Positions 15,169 through 24,941 of a stretch of DNA of 64,000 nt are shown here, one piece after another. The notes below the pieces were generated by a model. That model had not been told where the DNA came from. It did no database searches and worked only from the letters and a program-made list of their open reading frames with translations. The stretch is taken from the NCBI GenBank assembly GCA_018673255.1, contig JABHDC010000236.1, positions 47,112 to 111,111 of the forward strand. Reading direction: 5' to 3'. The position numbers and the translations under genes are program-made. The stretch comes from Gemmatimonadota bacterium (GTDB taxonomy: Bacteria > Latescibacterota > UBA2968 > UBA8231). Positions within the stretch are counted from its first letter, which is position 1. Each line of letters begins with the position of its first letter.

Positions 15169-17631
15169 ATGACACCCATCCCTGATCCGACCTATACCAC
15201 GACCTTGGCGGACGACGTCGTCCAGCACCTGCGCAGCTCCCTGGCCAAGGACCGCAGATCCGCGACACGGCGCGATCGTTTTGTCAGTCTGGCCCTGTCT
15301 GTACGGGATCGGCTGATCGATCGCTGGATCCAGACCCAATCGACCTACTATGATGAAGATGCCCGCCGCGTCTACTACCTGTCTCTCGAATTTCTCACCG
15401 GTCGCCTGCTGTCCAATGCCCTGAGCAACTTGCACCTGCGTGATGAGGCAGCCGAAACCATGCGGGAATTCGGCGCCGAGTTGTCTTCACTGTGCGAGGA
15501 AGAAGCCGAACCGGGGCTGGGCAATGGCGGGCTGGGCCGACTCGCCGCCTGTTTCCTGGATTCTGCCGCCACACTCGAACTACCCGTCTATGGATATGGA
15601 CTGCGCTATGAATACGGCATGTTCCACCAGCGGATCTTCGATGGCTTCCAGGTAGAGGCCCCGGACAACTGGCTTCGATATGGCAATCCCTGGGAGATTC
15701 CGCGCCCCGAGTACTTGTATCCGGTCCGCTTCTACGGGCGGGTCGAAGAAGGAACCGATGCGCGCGGCCGTCCGCGCTTTTCGTGGATCGGCGGCGAACA
15801 GGTCCTGGCTCTGGCGTACGACACGCCGGTACCCGGTTACGGCAATGGCACCGTCAATACCCTGCGCCTGTGGTCGGCCAAGTCGACGCGCGAATTTGAT
15901 CTGGAACACTTCAACTACGGCGACTACGAGCGCGCTGTGGAAGACAAGAATCGCACCGAGACACTGACGCGAATTCTCTACCCGAATGACAATTTCTTCG
16001 TCGGTCGGGAATTGCGCCTCAAACAACAGTATTTCCTCGTGTGCGCCACCCTGCAGGATGCGTTGCGGCGCTGGCTTAAACACCACTCCGGCTTCGACGG
16101 CTTTGCCGACAAACACGTCTTCCACCTCAACGACACGCACCCGTCCCTGGCGGTTGCCGAGTTGATGCGCATTCTCGTCGACGAGGCAGCACTGCAGTGG
16201 GATCAGGCCTGGGAGATCACCCAGAATTGCTTCGCCTATACCAATCACACGGTGTTGCCCGAGGCGATGGAGAAGTGGCGGGTGGCCCTGCTGCAGCAAG
16301 TGCTGCCACGCCATATGCAGATCATCTTCGAAATCAATCAGCGATTTCTAGACCGGGTCGCCATTCGATTCCCCGGCGATGCCGAGCGACTGCAGCGGAT
16401 GTCACTGATCGAGGAGGGTGACGAGCAGCGCGTTCAGATGGCACACCTGGCGATCGTGGGAAGTCGCGCGGTGAATGGTGTCGCCGAACTGCACAGCCAG
16501 ATCCTCAAGAAGGAACTGTTCAGCGACTTCGAGCAGATGTGGCCGGAGCGCTTCCAGAATGTCACCAACGGCGTCACCCAGCGACGTTGGTTGTTGCAGA
16601 GCAATCCGCAGCTGGCCTCCCTCATCAGTGCCCGCATCGGCGAAGGGTGGATCACGGATCTTCGCCAGCTGTCGGGTCTGGAGGCCTACATCGACGATGA
16701 TGCCTTCCGCAGCGACTGGCGTCGGATCAAGCGCGACAACAAGGTCGCCCTGGCCTCCTACATTGCGACGCACAATCGCCTGCACGTGAGCGCCGACTCT
16801 CTCTTCGATTGCCAGGTGAAGCGGATTCACGAGTACAAACGTCAGCTGCTCAATATCCTTCATGTGCTGACACTCTATCGACGTCTCAAGGCCGGAAGCG
16901 GGGGTCGGATGCCGATACGGCGCACGGTGATCATGGCCGGTAAGGCCGCCCCGGCCTATTACACGGCGAAGATGGTGATCAAACTCGTGCATTGCCTCGC
17001 CGATCTGATCAACTCCGACCCGGAAGTGTCGCGTCAACTGCGTGTCGTCTTCCTGGGCAACTATGATGTCGGTCTCGCCGAACGCATCTTCCCGGCCGCC
17101 GATCTGTCGGAGCAGATTTCGACAGCAGGCATGGAAGCCTCCGGCACGGGGAATATGAAGTTTGCCCTCAATGGCGCCCTGACCATCGGTACGATGGACG
17201 GCGCCAATGTCGAAATGGCCGAGGAGATCGGCGCCCAGAACATGTTCATCTTCGGTCTCGATGCCGAACAGGTGAAGCAGCGCCGTGCCGACTACGATCC
17301 CGGCAGCATCTACGACAATCATCGTGAGTTGCGGGCTGTCGTCGATATGATCGCCAGCGGCGAGTTGTGCCCGGCCCGCCCCGACGTCTTCGAACCCCTG
17401 GTCGATTCTCTCCTTCACCGGGGCGATCCCTTCATGGTACTGGCTGACTACGACGCCTATGTGGCGGCCCAGAATCAGGTCGACACGGCCTTTCGTGATC
17501 CCGATGCATGGACGCGGACCTCGATCATCAACTGTGCCCGAATCGGCAAGTTTTCCGCCGACCGCGCCGTCGACGAATACGCTCGCAACATCTGGCGGGC
17601 CAAAGCCATCCCCAACCAGCACAGCCAGTAG
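15169..17631 (+). CDS. glgP: Glycogen/alpha-glucan phosphorylase
   Basis: An 820-residue GT35 enzyme that releases glucose-1-phosphate from the non-reducing ends of glycogen or maltodextrins using phosphate and pyridoxal phosphate. The length is typical. N-terminal landmarks are YYLSLEFLTGRLL and GLGNGGLGRLAACFLDS, with KRIHEYKRQLLN in the middle. The PLP site is EASGTGNMKFALNG with the Schiff-base lysine at K664, followed by GTMDGANVEM. The ATG at 15169 has only a weak ribosome site. It stands alone, divergent from the receiver/DUF1016 pair. No other glycogen gene is in the window. Confidence 0.95.
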   Translation: MTPIPDPTYTTTLADDVVQHLRSSLAKDRRSATRRDRFVSLALSVRDRLIDRWIQTQSTYYDEDARRVYYLSLEFLTGRLLSNALSNLHLRDEAAETMREFGAELSSLCEEEAEPGLGNGGLGRLAACFLDSAATLELPVYGYGLRYEYGMFHQRIFDGFQVEAPDNWLRYGNPWEIPRPEYLYPVRFYGRVEEGTDARGRPRFSWIGGEQVLALAYDTPVPGYGNGTVNTLRLWSAKSTREFDLEHFNYGDYERAVEDKNRTETLTRILYPNDNFFVGRELRLKQQYFLVCATLQDALRRWLKHHSGFDGFADKHVFHLNDTHPSLAVAELMRILVDEAALQWDQAWEITQNCFAYTNHTVLPEAMEKWRVALLQQVLPRHMQIIFEINQRFLDRVAIRFPGDAERLQRMSLIEEGDEQRVQMAHLAIVGSRAVNGVAELHSQILKKELFSDFEQMWPERFQNVTNGVTQRRWLLQSNPQLASLISARIGEGWITDLRQLSGLEAYIDDDAFRSDWRRIKRDNKVALASYIATHNRLHVSADSLFDCQVKRIHEYKRQLLNILHVLTLYRRLKAGSGGRMPIRRTVIMAGKAAPAYYTAKMVIKLVHCLADLINSDPEVSRQLRVVFLGNYDVGLAERIFPAADLSEQISTAGMEASGTGNMKFALNGALTIGTMDGANVEMAEEIGAQNMFIFGLDAEQVKQRRADYDPGSIYDNHRELRAVVDMIASGELCPARPDVFEPLVDSLLHRGDPFMVLADYDAYVAAQNQVDTAFRDPDAWTRTSIINCARIGKFSADRAVDEYARNIWRAKAIPNQHSQ

Positions 17632-17724
17632 CTATCACACACACCGACTCGCGGGCGAGGACGCCGCGTATCGATGGATGAGGTACCGACCGGTGCTCCA
17701 CTGAATCCGAAGAAAGGTCTGTCA

Positions 17725-18159
17725 ATGCGTTTCACCATTGCCCTCGGGCTGGCCACCCTGCTGACAGCCGGGTGCTCAGGGTCGATCACTTCCAGTACGG
17801 AGATGGTCTTCGACCCACCGCAGGATCAGCAGCCGCCCGACCAGGACGTGGTCGCCACGTTCTCTATGATACAGGAACAGATCCTTGGTCCTTCCTGTGC
17901 GCTGAGCGGCTGTCATGCCGACTTCGAGTTTCCCCGCCTGAGTTCCTCACAGGCCTACGAGAGCATTGTCGGCGTGATGAGCAGTTCGGGGCAGCCCCTC
18001 ATCGATCCGGGGGAACCAACCACCAGCTACCTCTATCTGAAGGTGATCGGTGACGAGAGCATCGGCGGGGGGATCATGCCACGAGGCGGTCCACGACTTT
18101 CGGCCGCGCGGATCGAGTTGCTGCGATCCTGGATCGTGGCGGGAGCTCTCAATGACTAA
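17725..18159 (+). CDS. Lipoprotein with CX4CH heme-like motif, PSCyt1-type
   Basis: A 144-residue lipoprotein. AGAAAGG precedes the ATG at 17725. The signal peptide ends in the lipobox LTAGC, giving a lipidated Cys around residue 16. The mature part has SCALSGCHADF, a CX4CH heme-attachment-like motif, a SYLYLKVIGD segment, a candidate distal Met in GGIMPRGG, and ends RSWIVAGALND. This order matches cytochrome-like domains of the planctomycete PSCyt1 type, where the CH motif, PG-S-L and MP-G-L-WI-GA elements recur. CX4CH is longer than the usual CXXCH, so heme binding is plausible but not certain. It overlaps the YceI gene by 8 bases. Confidence 0.6.
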   Translation: MRFTIALGLATLLTAGCSGSITSSTEMVFDPPQDQQPPDQDVVATFSMIQEQILGPSCALSGCHADFEFPRLSSSQAYESIVGVMSSSGQPLIDPGEPTTSYLYLKVIGDESIGGGIMPRGGPRLSAARIELLRSWIVAGALND

Positions 18160-18754
18160 GACAGGCACCGCATGTCTGACGTGGATCCTGTGCGCCCTGC
18201 TCCACACCACCACCAGTGTCGGGGCAGATGAGTGGCACATCGACAAGAAGTCCGACAATGCCGTCACCTTCACCTCCGAAGTGGTCACCTTCAGTTTCGA
18301 GGGCACCACCGACAAAGTCGATGGCTACATCTACTGGGAGGGTCCCGGCCTGTTCGAGGGCAAACCACAGGTCTTCTTCCAGGTCGAGGTGAATGGTTTC
18401 GACACAGGGGTCGGCAAACGCGATCACGATCTACGCGACGTGCTGGCCACCAAGAAACATCCCTTCACATCCTACAAGGGTATCATCACCTCACACGTGG
18501 CCATCACCGACAGCCAGGGCGTGGTGACCGGCCATCGTGTGGCCACCCGTGGCACCCTTGCCCTGCACGGCGTAGAGCGATCGGTGGAGATTCCGGGCCT
18601 CATCCGTCTCGCCGACTCATCTGCCACCCTCCACGCCGAATTCAGCCTGCAACTGGCTGACCACGACATCGAAGCACCGAGTCTGGTCGCCTTCGTCAAA
18701 GTGAGTGAACAGATCGACATCGCCGTCGACCTGTCACTTCATCGAATCAAGTAA
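18152..18754 (+). CDS. YceI-family periplasmic protein
   Basis: A 200-residue protein with a signal peptide (LTWILCALLHTTTSVGA). The mature domain has the lipocalin-like YceI layout: paired strands with VTFTSEVVTFSFEGTTDKV, the DVLATKKHPFTSYKG segment, and the later ATRGTLALHGVERSVEIP strand. YceI proteins bind long-chain isoprenoids or other hydrophobic molecules in the periplasm. The ATG at 18152 lies inside the lipoprotein gene's end and has GGGAG upstream. Overlap with that gene, and the barrel gene 13 bases downstream, indicate one operon whose products probably work together at the envelope, perhaps with a quinone-like molecule and a heme carrier. Confidence 0.85.
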   Translation: MTKTGTACLTWILCALLHTTTSVGADEWHIDKKSDNAVTFTSEVVTFSFEGTTDKVDGYIYWEGPGLFEGKPQVFFQVEVNGFDTGVGKRDHDLRDVLATKKHPFTSYKGIITSHVAITDSQGVVTGHRVATRGTLALHGVERSVEIPGLIRLADSSATLHAEFSLQLADHDIEAPSLVAFVKVSEQIDIAVDLSLHRIK

Positions 18755-18767
18755 GGGGATCTACACG

Positions 18768-19658
18768 ATGATGATTCTGAAGCCGTCCCGCTTGCTTGTT
18801 GGCCTGCTCCTGGTCGGCCCCATCCTCATGGGCCAACCCGTGGACGCGCAGCCCTCGTGGCAGGCGTCGGCTGCCACGGTGGTGACCCCACTGGCGTTGT
18901 TCACGAATGTGCAGATGGCATCGCTGCCGACGACGCAGACGCTCAGTCGTGGGGATTTTTTCTATGAGATCTCCCATCGCTTCCACCCAACCCTCGATGA
19001 GGGGTATGATGCCAACTTCGGTCTCGACGGACCGGTGAGTATGCGCACGGCGCTCAGCTATGGCCTCACCGATCGGTGGATGCTGAGCATCGGTCGCAGC
19101 AATCTGCTCGACAATCTGGACGTGATCACGAAGTGGCGATTCTACGAGCGCGATGGCAATCTGCCACTGGCGCTGGCGGTCACGGCAGGCATCGCCTTCA
19201 ACACCGATATGCCAGCCATCGTCGATCGCGGCGCGGGCGACGCAGACAATATCCAGCTCATGGCACAGGTCGTAGCCAATACGCAGGTATTGGATGGCCG
19301 ACTCGGTCTGGGCCTGGTGCCATCCTACGTCCATAACAGCGCCATCTTTGCGGTGGATCGGCAACATACGATCACTCTGGGAACCTATGCGCATTTCGAA
19401 CTGAATCCCATGTGGGGTCTGTTCGTCGAATACGCGCCGACACTAGAGGGCTACCAGGGCATCCTGTTGCCAGGAGAGAGCGGCCGGTCCCACGACTCGT
19501 TGTCGCTGGGTGCGACGCTCTCCACCGGGGGACACGACTTCTACCTGTTCGCCACGAACAACACCCGGCTGAATGCGGCACAGTATCTGGTCGGGGCACC
19601 CACTGATGCAGCGCCAGACAACTGGCACCTGGCCTTCGGCATTACCCGCCACCTGTAA
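18768..19658 (+). CDS. DUF5777-like outer-membrane beta-barrel protein
   Basis: A 296-residue exported protein. The ATG at 18768 (or 18771) follows AAGGGG. The signal peptide is SRLLVGLLLVGPILMGQPVDA. The mature part contains SRGDFFYEISHRFHP, the FGLDGPVSMRTALSYGLTDR segment and LSIGRSNLLDN, the order I associate with DUF5777 barrels of Bacteroidota. It then runs as alternating strands to a C-terminal FGITRHL. It is the third gene of the lipoprotein/YceI operon, and a strong terminator follows. A role as the outer-membrane partner of the two periplasmic proteins is inference. Confidence 0.7.
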   Translation: MMILKPSRLLVGLLLVGPILMGQPVDAQPSWQASAATVVTPLALFTNVQMASLPTTQTLSRGDFFYEISHRFHPTLDEGYDANFGLDGPVSMRTALSYGLTDRWMLSIGRSNLLDNLDVITKWRFYERDGNLPLALAVTAGIAFNTDMPAIVDRGAGDADNIQLMAQVVANTQVLDGRLGLGLVPSYVHNSAIFAVDRQHTITLGTYAHFELNPMWGLFVEYAPTLEGYQGILLPGESGRSHDSLSLGATLSTGGHDFYLFATNNTRLNAAQYLVGAPTDAAPDNWHLAFGITRHL

Positions 19659-19721
19659 CCGATACGCCTACCGGCCGATTCGGCTGCGAGGCTCACCGGC
19701 TACCGCCGATGACGAGTGAAT

Positions 19722-19754
19722 ATGGGAGGGGGCGCGACGTGCGCTCCCTCCCAT
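19722..19754 (+). terminator. Intrinsic terminator of the lipoprotein/YceI/DUF5777-like operon
   Basis: A 14-bp stem with one G-T wobble (19722-19735 with 19741-19754) and a 5-base loop, starting 64 bases after the operon's last stop. The U tract is weak. Confidence 0.7.
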
Positions 19755-19871
19755 TCATGTAGCCACGGTGTCACCGGTTGCGCGACGGCCAACGCCACCC
19801 CTTCTTCATCACCGCCACGCGCCGCTTCCGGTCGCATGCGCCCCGTCCTGACAGCCTGGAGATCGATTCCC

Positions 19872-21638
19872 ATGTCGCCTCGTCGCGCCCCTCTCGTGTG
19901 CATCAACAACACCCTCGCCCCACCGCGCTGGGCACTTCTGCAGCGCCACCTTCTGGCCACTCAGACGGATGCCTGCCGCGCTTTCTACGACAAGTATTTC
20001 GATTCAGCCACCGGCCATCTTCTGTGTGTACCTCGCTGGGGCGGCGACGACGGGCCGGATGACGCTGCCGAGAACCAGCTCAACTGGACGATCCTGCACG
20101 CCCTGGGCGCCTCTGACGAGATTCTGGATCTGTTCCGTGTGGGCTTCGAGGGTCACATCGATCAATACACGAAGGAGAAGACCGTCGAGGTGCCCATGGG
20201 ACGGGAGGGCATGTACTACAAGGAGTTTCCCGTCAGTCTGGATTGGTTCCACCATGGGGAGGGTCTCTCCTCCTACCTCCTCTACGGCCTGTCCGATCCG
20301 TACGATGCCAACTACGAACGACGCTTCCGACGCTGGGCGGCCATGTATGACGGCACCGATGAATACACGCCGAACTACGATCCAAAGCATCGGCTGATTC
20401 GGTCCATGTTCAATGGCTCCCGCGGTCCCCTGATGCGAAAGGCCACAGGCCTGGACTGGGCCGGAGACCCGATCCAGATCGAAGGCCGTTTCCGCCTGGG
20501 CCACGGCGAGAACAACTTTGCCGAGATGCTCGCCCACTTCGAGGAATACACCGATATCGTCGGCGATTGTCCGCTGAATCTGGAAGCGACCCATCTGGGT
20601 CTGGTGGCGTATCTGATCACCGGTGAAGAAGCCTATCGCAACTGGGCCGTCGACTACATCGATGCGTGGATGCAGCGCACGGATGAGAATGGCGGCATCA
20701 TCCCTTCCAACATCGGGCTGGATGGAACCATCGGGGGAGCCGCAGGGGGCCGCTGGTGGGGGGGCTGTTATGGTTGGGGTTTCACGGTGACCGTGCCACA
20801 GACCGGCGAGAAAGCGAATCGGCCGGCCTGTTATTCGCGCGCCCACTACGGCTTCGGCCACGGCCTGCTGCTCACCGGTCAACAGTCCTATGTCGACACC
20901 TGGCGCGGCGTGCTGGACAAAGTGAATGAGAATGCCAAGCAGGAGAACGGACAGACCGTCTACCCGCACATGCATGGCGATGATGGCTGGTACGACTTCC
21001 GGCCCCATCCCTTCTCGCCAGGCGCCAGCGATATCTGGTACTGGTCTCAGAAGGAATCCGATCGCCAGCGCGTGTCCGGAGATGGTTGGGTGCAGTATCT
21101 GTCGGGCGACAATCCAGGCTACGCCGAAGCAGAACTGGAGCGCGGTCTGGAGCAAGTGCGCTCCAAGATGCAGCGGATGGCCGAAGATGAGACCGCGCCG
21201 GATACGCGGTTATCCGATGACATGAACCCGATCAATCCCGCCGTCACGGAGGGGCTCGTGCGACTGATGCTCGGCGGCATTCCCGTCGGCCGCTCCGCCC
21301 ACACCCTCCACTGCCGGCTGCGATACTTCGATCCGGATGCGGGCCGCGCTGGCGTGCCTGAAGGCGTCGCAGCGCTGGTTGAGGAAATGAGCGACGACTC
21401 GGTGACGGTGCAGTTGGTGAATCTCGACACGATCCACACGCGACGTGTCGTGGTACAGGGCGGCGCCTATGCCGAGCATGTGCTGGAGCGGGTGAGTGTC
21501 GATGGGTCCACGCACGATGTGCCGGGCGATGGGTCGCACTTCACCGTCGAATTGGCGCCGGGATCAGGCCAGACGCTGAAGATCGCACAGAAGCGCTTCG
21601 CGCGGCAGCCGACCTATACCTTCCCCTGGGACCGGTAG
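19872..21638 (+). CDS. Uncharacterised protein, predicted alpha/alpha-toroid carbohydrate enzyme, 588 aa
   Basis: The ATG at 19872 has TGGAGA about 11 bases upstream; more upstream in-frame starts run through the preceding terminator. There is no signal peptide. The body has helical repeats with conserved-looking aromatic and acidic patches (ENQLNWTILHALG, SLDWFHHGEGLSSYLLYGL, ENNFAEMLAHFEEYT, then GGRWWGGCYGWGF), followed by a beta-rich C-terminal domain. That combination is common in toroid-fold polysaccharide lyases and hydrolases. I do not recognise the exact family. Neighbouring alpha-mannosidase and sulfatase genes support a glycan role. The remnant of a paralogue follows directly downstream. 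Confidence 0.6.
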   Translation: MSPRRAPLVCINNTLAPPRWALLQRHLLATQTDACRAFYDKYFDSATGHLLCVPRWGGDDGPDDAAENQLNWTILHALGASDEILDLFRVGFEGHIDQYTKEKTVEVPMGREGMYYKEFPVSLDWFHHGEGLSSYLLYGLSDPYDANYERRFRRWAAMYDGTDEYTPNYDPKHRLIRSMFNGSRGPLMRKATGLDWAGDPIQIEGRFRLGHGENNFAEMLAHFEEYTDIVGDCPLNLEATHLGLVAYLITGEEAYRNWAVDYIDAWMQRTDENGGIIPSNIGLDGTIGGAAGGRWWGGCYGWGFTVTVPQTGEKANRPACYSRAHYGFGHGLLLTGQQSYVDTWRGVLDKVNENAKQENGQTVYPHMHGDDGWYDFRPHPFSPGASDIWYWSQKESDRQRVSGDGWVQYLSGDNPGYAEAELERGLEQVRSKMQRMAEDETAPDTRLSDDMNPINPAVTEGLVRLMLGGIPVGRSAHTLHCRLRYFDPDAGRAGVPEGVAALVEEMSDDSVTVQLVNLDTIHTRRVVVQGGAYAEHVLERVSVDGSTHDVPGDGSHFTVELAPGSGQTLKIAQKRFARQPTYTFPWDR

Positions 21639-21640
21639 AG

Positions 21641-21793
21641 GGACCGACGCAGACGATCGAGCTGACCGCGCCGCCTCACTGGGCCTTGCGGCAACGTCAG
21701 CTCATCGACGCCCAGGCTGAGGCGTGCCGGGTCGTCTACGCCAGGCATTTCGACTCGACCCAGGTGCCAGATCAGGCTGCCAGTCTCAGGTAG
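21641..21793 (+). pseudogene. 5' remnant of a paralogue of the 588-aa gene
   Basis: Starting at the base pairs just after the stop of the 588-aa gene, one frame encodes TAPPHWALRQRQLIDAQAEA, then CRVVYARHFDS, before a TAG at 21791. The intact gene's N-terminus reads LAPPRWALLQRHLLATQTDA, then CRAFYDKYFDS. About half of some 33 aligned residues are identical. No start codon or ribosome site is visible, and the frame stops where the convergent alpha-mannosidase gene ends (8-base overlap). This is best read as the beginning of a once-tandem second copy truncated by deletion. Confidence 0.75.
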
Positions 21794-24700
21794 CCAGGCG
21801 CAGGCGCAGTGACTTCAACTCGAAGGGCGTGAAGTCGAGGCGCAGCGGGGCCTCGACCTGCAGTGATTCCAGCGACTGCTCCATCAGATCCACCTGTTCG
21901 ATGCCTGCCACCGGCAGATCGATGTAGAGGCTGACCGTCACCGCACGGCCGTTTGCTTCGCAGAGGCGCACGATCCAGTCATCGCCTTCTTCGGCTTTCT
22001 TCACCGCTTCCAGAATGATCGCGCCACCAGCTGCACCAGAGGCACTGGTGTGCGTACCGGTCGCGCCACGGTCACCGCCCGCATCACCATCTTCCGTCTC
22101 GATGCGTAGCCAACTCAAGCCTGGCACCGACGTACCGCTGGACGGTGCCGATCCGGGACCCGTCGGCGCGGCCACCCATTGCACAGGACTGTTGAGCTCG
22201 TGGCCCGCCCGGTCGACGCCACCTTCCACGACATCCCCCTCATGGGGCCACAGGGCATAGGTGAAGGTGTGATCGCGCTGGTCGGTGTAGTGTCCGTGGG
22301 GTTCACCGGGTTGCACCTGATCATCCTCGATGCGCCGTGGTCCCGGATGGGGGACCGAGCGGATGAGATTCAAGTCCAGCGTGTGATCCTTTACCCGGTG
22401 GCCATACTTGCAGTCGTTGAGCAGCGCCACACCATGGGTCGACGTCGACAGATCCGCCCAGTGGTGGGCGGCCACTTCATCGCGCGCCAGATCCCAGGTG
22501 GTGTTGCCATGGGTTGGCCGGAACAGATGGCCGATCTGCAGGTCGTAACTCGCCTCCTGGGCGCGCACGTCGACGGGGAATCTCACCCGCAGCATGGTGG
22601 AGGTCTCCCGCCATTGCGCCTGGCAGTGGAAGTCGAGTCGTGGTGATCCTGCCGTGAGAACGATCCTCTGCGTCAGCCAGGAGTGGCCGAACTCGAATCT
22701 CTGCTCGAGGATGGCCCGGTCGCCTTCCACACGTGCTTCGGCATGGATTCTGCGAAGGTGCTGCGTCGGCAGATCGTGGTAGTCCATGGGAAAATCCCAG
22801 GCATCTCCCAGATCAGGGAACATGACCAGATCATTGCCGACGGACTCCGGTGCCAGAATCTGCCGATCACTTTGTTTGTGAACGAGACGAGTGAGACGAC
22901 CCCCGTCATCGAAACTGGCCAGAATGCAGTCATTCTCCAGCGACGTCGGTGATGCCTTCAGGGCCGGGTGTGCCGATGTCGGCTGCCCCGAAACGACGGC
23001 GTAACCGCAGGATGGCACCGACACGGACACAACGCCGGCTGCAGTCCGGATGCTTTCTGTCCTGGCCCAGGGCAGGGAATTGAAGACCAGGACCGGCTCG
23101 ATGATGTTCCCTGAGTCCACATGTGCTGCCAGGGCCTCCAGGCACTTCTTGATCTGTGCTTTGACCTGGGACAACATCTGCTCGTAACGGGGAATGCATT
23201 CGTCATAGACCCGCTTGATCGATGAACCGGGCAGGATGTCGTGGAACTGGTACAGGAGGGTTTCCTCCCACCACGCCTGCAGATCCTGACGTGGGTAGGG
23301 CCGGCCCAGCTGGCACTCGACAATCAGGGCAAGCATCTCCAATTCGCGCAGGGCCTTCTCCATCTTGCGATTGCCGCGCTTCACCGCTGCCTGCGTGGTC
23401 AGCGTGCCCTGGTGACGCTCCAGGTACAGTTCGCCAACCCAGCGGGCGAAGTTGGGTGCATCTTCACGCCAGCGTTGGAAGAAGTCAGCGGCCGAGGAGG
23501 GGCGGACCGGACTGAGTCCGGCCAGGTCACGAATCCGATGCAGACGTTCCAGGTGTTCCGATCCCGGACCACCACCACCATCACCGATCCCAAACACCAT
23601 CAGCGCGTGATCGGAGACGTCCGCATCGGCGTAGTCCGTCTCGATCTTGCGCACCGATCGGGGCAGTGCCGGGCCATTGTAGGTGTCTTCCGGGAACATG
23701 TGAGCGATGACGACGGAGCCATCCACGCCTTCCCACTGGAAGGAGTGATGGGGAAAACGGTTGATGAGACTCCACGACAACTTCTGCGTGGCAAAGGTGT
23801 CGATACCGGCTTGTCGCATGATCTGCGGCAGGGCCGCGCTATAGCCGAAAACATCCGGCAGCCACAGATGATCCACATCGACATTGAATTCTGCCTGCCA
23901 GAACCGGCGGCCCAGCAGAATCTGTCGGACGAGGGCCTCGCCGCCGGAGATATTCGTGTCCGCCTCTACCCACATCGCCCCCTGAGGCTCGATGCGCCCG
24001 TCAGCCACGGCCGCACGAATCCGCTCATAGAGCACCGGATACTCCGACTTCATCCACGCGAAATACTGCGGCTGACTGGCGCCGAACACATACCCCGGAT
24101 ACCGATCGATGAGATCCAGGGCCGTCGAAAAGGTTCGGGCGCCCTTGCGAATCGTCTCACGCAGTGGCCAGAGCCAGGCCAGATCCATATGCGCGTGACC
24201 GACGGCACTGATGTGGAGTGCCGGATCTCCTCCGTGTCGCTGAAGGTGCGGGGCCAGAAGGGCGCGCGACTCGAGAATCGCCGCCTCACTGATCATCTGC
24301 GGATCGGCAGCCACCACGAGGTGGGCCACCTCGGTGAGTGCGGCGCGCAGTTGCCGATACGTGGGTGAATCCTGGGGCAAGCAGCGCAACAGATCGAGCA
24401 GCACTTCCATGTCGTAGTACAACGCTCGCACTTCGGATCGCACAGTCACGATCCGGGCCTCTTTCAGCGTGCCATTGCCTTGCAGATTCCCGAACAGGTC
24501 GTTGCAACCTGCATCAGCCCAGACATCAATCGCGTCGCCCCCTGCAGCCGGGTCGTGGAGACTGAGCATCCGCTTGCCAGGCGCCCCGAGACTCATGTCG
24601 AAGACCGAAGTGACCGTCGTCAGGCCACGATGCGGATTCCCCTCGTCATCGACGATGAGCATCTCACCATGTACATCCAGCAGCAATGCCACATGCTCAC

Positions 24701-24941
24701 CGGCAGCCGCAGCGGGGACGATGCCGGTGAAGTGAAACCAGGCGCAATCAAACAACTCACCCCACGTGTCACCCGGTCCCAGACGCAGGTGCTCTCCTGT
24801 GCGGCGGTGAGCATAGGAGACTGGCTCACTGGTGAGCCAGGCCTCCACATCCAGCCCGACCAGGGGCCGGTAACGGGCCTCACCGAGACGGGCGAGAGTG
24901 GCGTCGAGTTGTCCAGTAGTGTAGGCTGCGATACGTGGCAT
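21786..24941 (-). CDS. Alpha-mannosidase, glycoside hydrolase family 38
   Basis: A 1051-residue class II alpha-mannosidase, a retaining, metal-dependent enzyme that removes alpha-linked mannose from N-glycan-type or other mannosides. The GH38 metal site is GHAHMDLAWLWP (H251, D253), and the nucleophile is expected in LWLPDVFGYS (D363). The middle domain has GNRKMEKALRELEML, and the C-terminal sandwich ends FELKSLRLRLAT. There is no signal peptide, so it should act in the cytoplasm. The ATG at 24941 has GAGGAAA just upstream and overlaps the opposite-strand ATG at 24940. An internal GDAGGDRGATGTHTSASGAA insertion is low complexity. Confidence 0.9.
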   Translation of the reverse strand: MPRIAAYTTGQLDATLARLGEARYRPLVGLDVEAWLTSEPVSYAHRRTGEHLRLGPGDTWGELFDCAWFHFTGIVPAAAAGEHVALLLDVHGEMLIVDDEGNPHRGLTTVTSVFDMSLGAPGKRMLSLHDPAAGGDAIDVWADAGCNDLFGNLQGNGTLKEARIVTVRSEVRALYYDMEVLLDLLRCLPQDSPTYRQLRAALTEVAHLVVAADPQMISEAAILESRALLAPHLQRHGGDPALHISAVGHAHMDLAWLWPLRETIRKGARTFSTALDLIDRYPGYVFGASQPQYFAWMKSEYPVLYERIRAAVADGRIEPQGAMWVEADTNISGGEALVRQILLGRRFWQAEFNVDVDHLWLPDVFGYSAALPQIMRQAGIDTFATQKLSWSLINRFPHHSFQWEGVDGSVVIAHMFPEDTYNGPALPRSVRKIETDYADADVSDHALMVFGIGDGGGGPGSEHLERLHRIRDLAGLSPVRPSSAADFFQRWREDAPNFARWVGELYLERHQGTLTTQAAVKRGNRKMEKALRELEMLALIVECQLGRPYPRQDLQAWWEETLLYQFHDILPGSSIKRVYDECIPRYEQMLSQVKAQIKKCLEALAAHVDSGNIIEPVLVFNSLPWARTESIRTAAGVVSVSVPSCGYAVVSGQPTSAHPALKASPTSLENDCILASFDDGGRLTRLVHKQSDRQILAPESVGNDLVMFPDLGDAWDFPMDYHDLPTQHLRRIHAEARVEGDRAILEQRFEFGHSWLTQRIVLTAGSPRLDFHCQAQWRETSTMLRVRFPVDVRAQEASYDLQIGHLFRPTHGNTTWDLARDEVAAHHWADLSTSTHGVALLNDCKYGHRVKDHTLDLNLIRSVPHPGPRRIEDDQVQPGEPHGHYTDQRDHTFTYALWPHEGDVVEGGVDRAGHELNSPVQWVAAPTGPGSAPSSGTSVPGLSWLRIETEDGDAGGDRGATGTHTSASGAAGGAIILEAVKKAEEGDDWIVRLCEANGRAVTVSLYIDLPVAGIEQVDLMEQSLESLQVEAPLRLDFTPFELKSLRLRLAT

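Noticed and set aside
16402..17622. Minus-strand frame of 406 codons
   Set aside because: Antisense of glycogen phosphorylase with no protein motif.
20004..21155. Minus-strand frame of 383 codons
   Set aside because: Antisense of the 588-aa gene, which has a signal for translation and a paralogue remnant that supports it.
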